Shown here: piece after piece, positions 6,303-11,354 of the stretch
How the letters are laid out: every line of letters starts with the position of its first letter
How positions within the stretch are numbered: the stretch's first letter is position 1
Origin: Clostridia bacterium
GTDB taxonomy: Bacteria > Bacillota > Clostridia > Christensenellales > QALW01
NCBI GenBank assembly: GCA_017964345.1
Contig: JAGCSD010000176.1
Coordinates: 1-11,354 of the forward strand
DNA: 11,354 nt
Direction of reading: 5' to 3'
The notes under the pieces: model-generated
What the model was told of the DNA's origin: nothing
The model's database searches: none
Seen by the model: the letters and a program-made list of their open reading frames with translations, nothing else
Translations under genes and position numbers: made by a program

Positions 6303-6995
6303 TCACGGATGTAAATATTGCCTCTCCCCGAACAGAGCCGTGCCGACGCGTACCATCGTGGCGCCGTGGCGGATCGCCGCGGGAAAATCCCGGCTCATGC
6401 CCATGGAAAGCTCGCAAAATGACGGACCGAACAGAGCCTGTCCGCGCGGAAGAAGCGACTGCATTTTTTCAAAATACCGGTCTTGTTCCGCTTCGGTGGC
6501 GTCCATCGGCGCGACCGTCATCAAGCCTATAGGTTTAATATATCGGAAATCCGCCAAAATGTCAAGAAAATCTGAAACATTCTCAAAAAAAATTCCCGAT
6601 TTTGTTTCTTCTCTTGCGATATTAACCTCAATCAATACCTGAACGGGCGTTAAGCCCTGTAAGGACGCCGCGCGATCCAGCTCCTTCGCCAGATGCAGAC
6701 GGTCCAGGGAATGGATCACCTGCGCCTTGCCCAGCACCGCTTTGACCTTATTGGTCTGCAGCTGCCCGATCAAATGCACGCGCGCCGGACTCAGCTCCGG
6801 CAGTTTGGCTAAAAGCTCCTGGACGCGGTTTTCTCCGATATCGGAAATGCCCGTTTTCAGCGCCCGGTTGATTTCTTCCGGCGTGCGCGTCTTGGTAACG
6901 GCGATCAAGGTGACTTCGTTCCGCCCGCGCCCCGCCGCGTCGCAGGCACGTTGAATCTGTTCTTCCACTCGCGCACAGCGCTCTTCGATCGTCAT
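6303..6995 (-). CDS. yggS: YggS family pyridoxal phosphate enzyme (PLP homeostasis protein)
   Basis: YggS/PROSC-family proteins bind pyridoxal 5'-phosphate in an alanine-racemase-like barrel and regulate the cellular pool of this cofactor and amino acids; no catalytic reaction is firmly assigned. The 230-residue length is typical. The PLP lysine is K35 in LIAVTKTR, followed by IGENRVQELLAK and HLIGQLQTNKVK, then LSMGMSRDFPAAIRHGATMVRVGTALFG near the C-terminus, which forms the phosphate-binding region. The ATG at 6995 overlaps the TGA of the upstream gene (ATGA), indicating translational coupling. The yggS-sepF pairing is common in Gram-positives. Confidence 0.96.
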   Translation of the reverse strand: MTIEERCARVEEQIQRACDAAGRGRNEVTLIAVTKTRTPEEINRALKTGISDIGENRVQELLAKLPELSPARVHLIGQLQTNKVKAVLGKAQVIHSLDRLHLAKELDRAASLQGLTPVQVLIEVNIAREETKSGIFFENVSDFLDILADFRYIKPIGLMTVAPMDATEAEQDRYFEKMQSLLPRGQALFGPSFCELSMGMSRDFPAAIRHGATMVRVGTALFGERQYLHP

Positions 6996-8122
6996 CGGTA
7001 CACCTTTCCTCCCACGCGGCAGGCGTCATTTGGCGCAAACACGGTTCTGTCCTTATCATGATAGAGAATCTGAATCGGAATATTTTGCTCTTCCCCGCTA
7101 TCGTCTTTTATTTTGATGCTGTCATTCTTCACATAGCGATTGGGCACGCTGAAGCCCTCCACGCGCTGTCCGACAAAGAGATCGGTTGAAAACAGATCTA
7201 AATACTTTTCCACATTGTCTTCCAAGCGGAACAACAGGATCGCCCCGCGCTTTTCGGTCTGCACGCTCACCAGACGCGCCGGCTCATACGTATCGGCATT
7301 GCCGATGTAGAGCGGATAGTGTTCTTCCACAGTAAAACGGCCGTCCACACGGTCCACCGGAACGGCAATATACCACGCCTCCTCGGTCACGACCTTGAAC
7401 GCGTTCTGCATCGGCTTCTTTTCTCTTTTTACCAGTTCTTTGACCTGCTGGAGCGTCATGTCCGCCCCCGGACTCAGTTCACCCTCCGACTGATTGCAGT
7501 AAAAGCCGAGATAACCTTCCTCCGTTGCTGCCAGTTCATCCCGCCACACACGCAAGGATTCCAAGAGGGACACCTCGTCCTGATACAGTCCTTGCAGATA
7601 TGTATTGGACTCGGTATTATAGGTGGCGCGGATATACGATTCCCGTTCCGCCATCACGCGGCAAAGGTCATGGTATAAGGTGATATAGCCTTCCGTTTCT
7701 TCCGACATCCGGCGGATCAGAACCTCGATATCAAAATCATACATCACGATCTTGCGGTCATCATAACCCGTGATCACGCTTTGGTTCTGATACGCTACAA
7801 TATTTTTTTCCGTTTCACGCAGTTTATCCAGCGAGGTCTTCAAATATCCTTTTTTGTACGCGGTCACGATCTTTTCGCCCTGCTCGAGCCGTTGACCGTC
7901 CACCATATTTTCAAACAAAACCTTTTCATAGGACGAAAGATCGACAATATGCTCCGTACGAAGAATGACGCCCGTCAGACGTTCGCCGTTGTAGACGATA
8001 TCATAACGGATCGATCCGCTGTAGGGAAAAAGGATCAACAACAGTATCACACCGATCAGCAAAAGCGTCGCGATGGAAACAGGAATGATCCGGATACGCC
8101 GGTGACGGAAAGTTGTTCTCAT
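6992..8122 (-). CDS. HlyD-like membrane-anchored protein (membrane-fusion/adaptor type)
   Basis: This 376-residue protein has a basic N-terminus, one membrane segment (about 13-33), then an extracytoplasmic region. Residues 74-90 (VDGQRLEQGEKIVTAY) resemble the lipoyl-like half-motif of HlyD/RND-type adaptor proteins. A helical, coiled-coil-prone stretch follows (about 93-205), then beta-rich sequence (245-376) with a VPNRYV segment like the C-terminal barrel of adaptors. Adaptors normally connect a pump to an outer channel, but no ABC or RND partner lies in the window and the organism appears monoderm, so an efflux role is not supported by context. The start is ATG at 8122 with GGAG five bases upstream, 9 bases after the mrdA stop, and it overlaps yggS. 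Its place between PBP2 and yggS-sepF suggests a link to wall growth or division, by inference only. Family call is moderate. Confidence 0.72.
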   Translation of the reverse strand: MRTTFRHRRIRIIPVSIATLLLIGVILLLILFPYSGSIRYDIVYNGERLTGVILRTEHIVDLSSYEKVLFENMVDGQRLEQGEKIVTAYKKGYLKTSLDKLRETEKNIVAYQNQSVITGYDDRKIVMYDFDIEVLIRRMSEETEGYITLYHDLCRVMAERESYIRATYNTESNTYLQGLYQDEVSLLESLRVWRDELAATEEGYLGFYCNQSEGELSPGADMTLQQVKELVKREKKPMQNAFKVVTEEAWYIAVPVDRVDGRFTVEEHYPLYIGNADTYEPARLVSVQTEKRGAILLFRLEDNVEKYLDLFSTDLFVGQRVEGFSVPNRYVKNDSIKIKDDSGEEQNIPIQILYHDKDRTVFAPNDACRVGGKVYR

Positions 8123-8131
8123 GAGATCTCC

Positions 8132-10621
8132 TTAGTATAGAATCGTGTTGTCCGCCGGCAGAGAATCGTCCTCTACCGCGTATTTCAAATCCAAATAATA
8201 CTCTGCTATATCTTTGACCGTGGCGCTTGCCATGGATCCGGAAAACCCGTTGGGAATATACACGACGATGGCAATTTCCGGGTCATCATACGGCGCGAAC
8301 GCCACGAACCAGGCGTTATCCTCCAAGTTAATGTCCGAAACCTGCGCGGTACCGGTCTTGCCGCCGAGCTGGTTCTTATACTTGAACGCGTTGAAGTAGC
8401 GGCGCGCCGTAGATGAATAGTGGTCTTCCGACTCGTTCACCATGTCGCGCATACCCTTCATAATGGTATTCAGATTGTCCTGATTCACATCCAGCTTGCG
8501 CACCAGCGTCGGTTGTTGTTCATACACCAACTCGCCCGTGGCGGTCGTCACTTTGTCCACAATATGCGTGTCATAGACATAGCCGCCGTTCACCAGCGCC
8601 GACAAATACCGCGCCACGGCGATAGGCGTCACCGTCGTAATACTCTGCCCGATACCGGTCTGAATGGTCGTGGTGTTCGTCCATGTGATCTGAATAATGG
8701 AGCTGTAAATATCCCATTTGGTATGTTCCACCACATAGGCGCGGGAAAGCCCGTACCCTTCCACGAGTATCTTTTCCACGTCGGACGTGATCTGTGCGCG
8801 CGTGTTGCCGATCATCTCAAAGCACTTGGAAATAATTGAGGCGATCTCCGCATCGGTAAGCGTCACCTTGGAATACTCCGCACAAGCGAGAATATACGAA
8901 CGGATCTGCCGGTAAACCAGATACGGCAGGCTGGTGTCCTGGTCGTTGATGTCACGGTCCTTGTCATAAAGCGTCTTTTGATCGCCCACGATACCGACGC
9001 GTTCACCCGTCAATTCGATGTTTGTTTTATCTAAGAGTCCTAAATTGCCCGCCCATTTTTTGATTTTTTCAATCCCGAGCCGGTCAGCCACTTCATAGAA
9101 GAAATAGTTGCATGAATAGTTGATGGCGTTGACCACGTTGATCGCGCCGTGCGTTTCGTGATTATCACGGTACCATCCGCACATGGGACCTTTGGTCGTC
9201 CCGGATGCGTACTTCCGGTATTCGCCCAAGTCTACAATCGTTTCCGTTGCGGTAATGGCGCCTTCCTCCAACCCCGCAAGGGAGATGCACAGCTTGAAGA
9301 TAGAGCCGGGCGTATCGGAGGAGCTGATCGCCTTATTGAACAGCGGTTTATTCGGATCGTCCACGATCGCATCGTAATCCGCCTGGGAGATCCCTTGTGA
9401 AAACAAGTTAGGGTTATAATTCGGCTGGCTGACTAGCGCCAGCACGTCGCAGTTCTTGACATTCATCACTACCACGGCGCCTACGGAAGCAAACTGGATT
9501 TCCTTGCCGCCGCGCTTGGCGATCAGCGCATCGTAATTCGCCTTATCGTTTGCATAACGGGCGCGCTGTTGGGCGTTGATTTCCGCAATATTGTTGCGCA
9601 GCGCTTCTTCGGCAACGCGCTGAAGATTCGTATCGATCGTCAGATAAACGTTGTTGCCGTTCGTCGGCGCGTTGTACGCCAGTTCGCTTAAGATCGTGCC
9701 GCCGCTGGTGACTTCCACTTTACGCGAGCCGAGGCGCTCACCGCTGGAGCCGGTCAGATAGCTTTCCATCACATTTTCAATGCCCGACACACCGACTAAG
9801 CTTTCCTGATCGTATTTGAGCTCTTTATAATAGGCTAAGTTATCCGCCGTAATGCGCCCCAGATAGCCCACAATATGGCTGGCGACTTTCCCCTGCGGAT
9901 ACACGCGCATGGATTTTTTTGTGACATGAAATCCCGCTAATTCATACCCGAAGCTCTCGATCGCCGCTGCCAGCTCCTGCCCGATGTTTTTCAGAACGGT
10001 AATGGACTTGGACGCCCAATACGATTGAATACTGTCCTGCCAAATCCCCAAGACGAGAAAGGCGTCCTCATCGCTCATGCCCTCGGGGATCTCATATCGG
10101 TCGCGCATTTCGCGATACATTTCCTCGCAGGTCATTTTCAGCCCTCGCGTGGAAGCGAAATAGAAATCACTGCGCCATGTGCTTTCCCGTTTTTGGGCAA
10201 CCTCGTCGCTGACGTCGCCCCACGAAAAGACATACTCGCCCGCCTCATTCTTCGTAATGGCAAACGACGGTTTTACGTTTCGCCCGTAACGCGCAATCAA
10301 CTGCAGCGCAAAAATAATGGACTCGGTATACATCTTGCGTTCGGATTTCAAGTTGTATTCCCGGTAAAACTCCAGATTATAGCTTTCTTCATCCAGCGCC
10401 ATCGGAATACCGTTCGTGTCCAGGATTTTCCCGCGCGTACCCTCAATGGCCAGCGTGCGCGTATGCTTGATGGCGGACGCCTCGGTATACGACGCCCCGC
10501 GGATCAACTGAAGATCGACAAGAGAGCAGATCAGCACCACAAACGCGAGAAGAAACGCACCCAGCACAATCAGGCTGCGTTTGGGATCGAACTTCTTCTC
10601 TTCTTGACGCAACAGATCCAT
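8132..10621 (-). CDS. mrdA: Penicillin-binding protein 2 (elongation-specific transpeptidase)
   Basis: PBP2 is the class B peptidoglycan transpeptidase of the elongasome and works with RodA and MreC/MreD. From ATG at 10621 the protein has 829 residues, longer than typical PBP2 (about 630-720). It has a short cytosolic tail, one membrane anchor (17-40), and the dimerisation domain starting with TRTLAIEGTRGKILDTNG (54-71). The transpeptidase domain carries the active-site serine S440 (SIFK, 440-443), SCN at 503-505 and KTGTA at 755-759. Extra length lies in an N-terminal insertion (about 90-230) and a helical insertion between SCN and KTG (about 545-650). AGGGG lies five bases before the ATG, and the mreD TAG lies 8 bases upstream. 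The open frame extends 132 codons further upstream, but that part overlaps mreD and has no PBP features. TAA ends the gene. Confidence 0.95.
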   Translation of the reverse strand: MDLLRQEEKKFDPKRSLIVLGAFLLAFVVLICSLVDLQLIRGASYTEASAIKHTRTLAIEGTRGKILDTNGIPMALDEESYNLEFYREYNLKSERKMYTESIIFALQLIARYGRNVKPSFAITKNEAGEYVFSWGDVSDEVAQKRESTWRSDFYFASTRGLKMTCEEMYREMRDRYEIPEGMSDEDAFLVLGIWQDSIQSYWASKSITVLKNIGQELAAAIESFGYELAGFHVTKKSMRVYPQGKVASHIVGYLGRITADNLAYYKELKYDQESLVGVSGIENVMESYLTGSSGERLGSRKVEVTSGGTILSELAYNAPTNGNNVYLTIDTNLQRVAEEALRNNIAEINAQQRARYANDKANYDALIAKRGGKEIQFASVGAVVVMNVKNCDVLALVSQPNYNPNLFSQGISQADYDAIVDDPNKPLFNKAISSSDTPGSIFKLCISLAGLEEGAITATETIVDLGEYRKYASGTTKGPMCGWYRDNHETHGAINVVNAINYSCNYFFYEVADRLGIEKIKKWAGNLGLLDKTNIELTGERVGIVGDQKTLYDKDRDINDQDTSLPYLVYRQIRSYILACAEYSKVTLTDAEIASIISKCFEMIGNTRAQITSDVEKILVEGYGLSRAYVVEHTKWDIYSSIIQITWTNTTTIQTGIGQSITTVTPIAVARYLSALVNGGYVYDTHIVDKVTTATGELVYEQQPTLVRKLDVNQDNLNTIMKGMRDMVNESEDHYSSTARRYFNAFKYKNQLGGKTGTAQVSDINLEDNAWFVAFAPYDDPEIAIVVYIPNGFSGSMASATVKDIAEYYLDLKYAVEDDSLPADNTILY

Positions 10622-10629
10622 GGCTTCCC

Positions 10630-11157
10630 CTATGAAAGAAGGAACTTGCTCTCCTCCTCGTTCTTCTCCTGCATAAAGAACGCGCGAAAGAGCAGACGGT
10701 ATACAAAATACAGACCCGAGCCCGCCGCCGCGGTGTAGATCGCCGCCGGTAAGCCATGCAGGAAGGTGGCGAGCGTGGCGGTTTGCGACAGACGCATCAC
10801 GTACAGCAACAGGACGAAAATCAAATGCTTGGAAGCGGTAAACGCCAAGACGGCAAGAGCGGCAAACAGAAAATTGTTTTCCTTCAGAAGGAAAAAGACG
10901 AAAAACGCCGTCACGGCAATAAACACGTATATGCCGGTGTTGATAAACGTGCCCGCCTGCGTGGTCAGATCCACCGCGATGCCGGAATACAGCGCGCACA
11001 GCACCGGCGGATACCATTTTTTCGTAAACAGTGCCAGCATCACGACCGAGATCATAAAAAAATCAATTTTCATGCCGGCAATCGCCAAAGCGGGCGCCAG
11101 CATCAAATGAAAGACGACCATGACAGCGGAAATCAGAATCATAAAGAATGTGCGCAT
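10630..11157 (-). CDS. mreD: Rod shape-determining protein MreD
   Basis: MreD is a small polytopic membrane protein of the elongasome that works with MreC to activate PBP2-RodA. The 175-residue protein is almost entirely hydrophobic, with about five membrane segments between residues 3 and 160, and a short charged C-terminus (QEKNEEE). MreD sequences are poorly conserved, so identification rests on size, hydrophobicity and perfect context between mreC and the PBP2 gene. The ATG at 11157 follows the mreC stop by four bases, with GGGAG nine bases upstream inside mreC. Confidence 0.9.
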   Translation of the reverse strand: MRTFFMILISAVMVVFHLMLAPALAIAGMKIDFFMISVVMLALFTKKWYPPVLCALYSGIAVDLTTQAGTFINTGIYVFIAVTAFFVFFLLKENNFLFAALAVLAFTASKHLIFVLLLYVMRLSQTATLATFLHGLPAAIYTAAAGSGLYFVYRLLFRAFFMQEKNEEESKFLLS

Positions 11158-11161
11158 GGGT

Positions 11162-11354
11162 TTATTCTCCCGTTCCCGTGATGATCAGAACGTGTTCCAA
11201 ATGGTCAAAATCCACGCCGGGAGCCAGTCGGGCGGACGAACCGGTCTGCGTGGCGCTGCTTTTGGAGACCTCGGTGATCTTTCCCACCACGATGCCTTTG
11301 GGATAGACCTCGCCCATACCGCTGGTCACCACCGTGTCCCCGGGCTTGATGATC
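11162..11354 (-). CDS. mreC: Rod shape-determining protein MreC, C-terminal end (runs off right edge)
   Basis: MreC is a membrane-anchored extracellular scaffold that binds PBP2 in the elongasome. Only the last 63 or so residues are visible by my own translation: IKPGDTVVTSGMGEVYPKG, then IVVGKITEVSK, and an ending that includes DFDHLEHVLII. The GD-x-V-x-T-S-G-x-G...P-x-G-I-x-V-G signature is typical of the second beta-barrel of MreC, and the LEHVLII-like ending is common too. The stop TAA (11162-11164) is followed four bases later by the mreD ATG, giving the standard mreC-mreD-PBP2 order. Confidence 0.93.
   Translation of the reverse strand, partial: IIKPGDTVVTSGMGEVYPKGIVVGKITEVSKSSATQTGSSARLAPGVDFDHLEHVLIITGTGE

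Noticed and set aside
10622..11017. An open frame that would extend PBP2 by 132 residues at the N-terminus
   Set aside because: It lies entirely over mreD in another frame and shows no PBP-like features. The ATG at 10621 has a good ribosome site and is followed directly by the expected tail and membrane anchor.
1..11354. Full reassignment of TAA to an amino acid
   Set aside because: TAA ends mreC, mrdA, sepF and the isomerase gene exactly where those proteins should end, with the next gene starting a few bases later, so TAA still works as a stop.

Overview
The window reads as chromosomal DNA from a Gram-positive (monoderm) member of the Bacillota, most likely an uncultured or little-studied member of class Clostridia. 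The evidence is the gene content: SepF, DivIVA, a T-box leader on thrS, a DUF5665-type protein next to lspA, and strong Shine-Dalgarno sites. Every gene I can support is on the minus strand, so transcription runs from the right edge to the left edge. I saw no mobile element, phage, CRISPR array, rRNA or tRNA. This is mainly a housekeeping region for cell envelope, division and translation, not an accessory island.

In transcription order, the right part (11354 to about 5283) is a tight gene train: mreC (C-terminal end only), mreD, mrdA (PBP2), an HlyD-like membrane-anchored adaptor, yggS, sepF and divIVA. Gaps are 0 to 30 bases. The train joins the cell-elongation machinery (MreC/MreD/PBP2) to division and polarity proteins (SepF, DivIVA). 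A strong terminator-like hairpin at 5283-5318 follows divIVA and lies inside the apparent 5' end of the next gene. The middle part (5334 to 3645) holds the DUF5665-like protein, lspA (signal peptidase II) and an RluA-family pseudouridine synthase, coupled by overlapping stop and start codons.

The left part starts with a good promoter (3621-3648) and a compact T-box riboswitch with a threonine ACC specifier and its own terminator. It controls thrS and probably the sugar-phosphate isomerase-like gene 13 bases downstream. A second strong promoter (484-512), overlapped by a perfect 7-4-7 palindrome, drives dxs (isoprenoid precursor synthesis), which runs off the left edge.

The most striking observation is that two conserved genes, thrS and the RluA-family gene, are each interrupted by one in-frame TAA while reading frame, length and conserved motifs are intact on both sides. 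TAA also ends mreC, mrdA, sepF and the isomerase gene at natural-looking positions, so a simple reassignment of TAA is unlikely. Base errors in the assembly, true nonsense mutations, or stop suppression remain possible.
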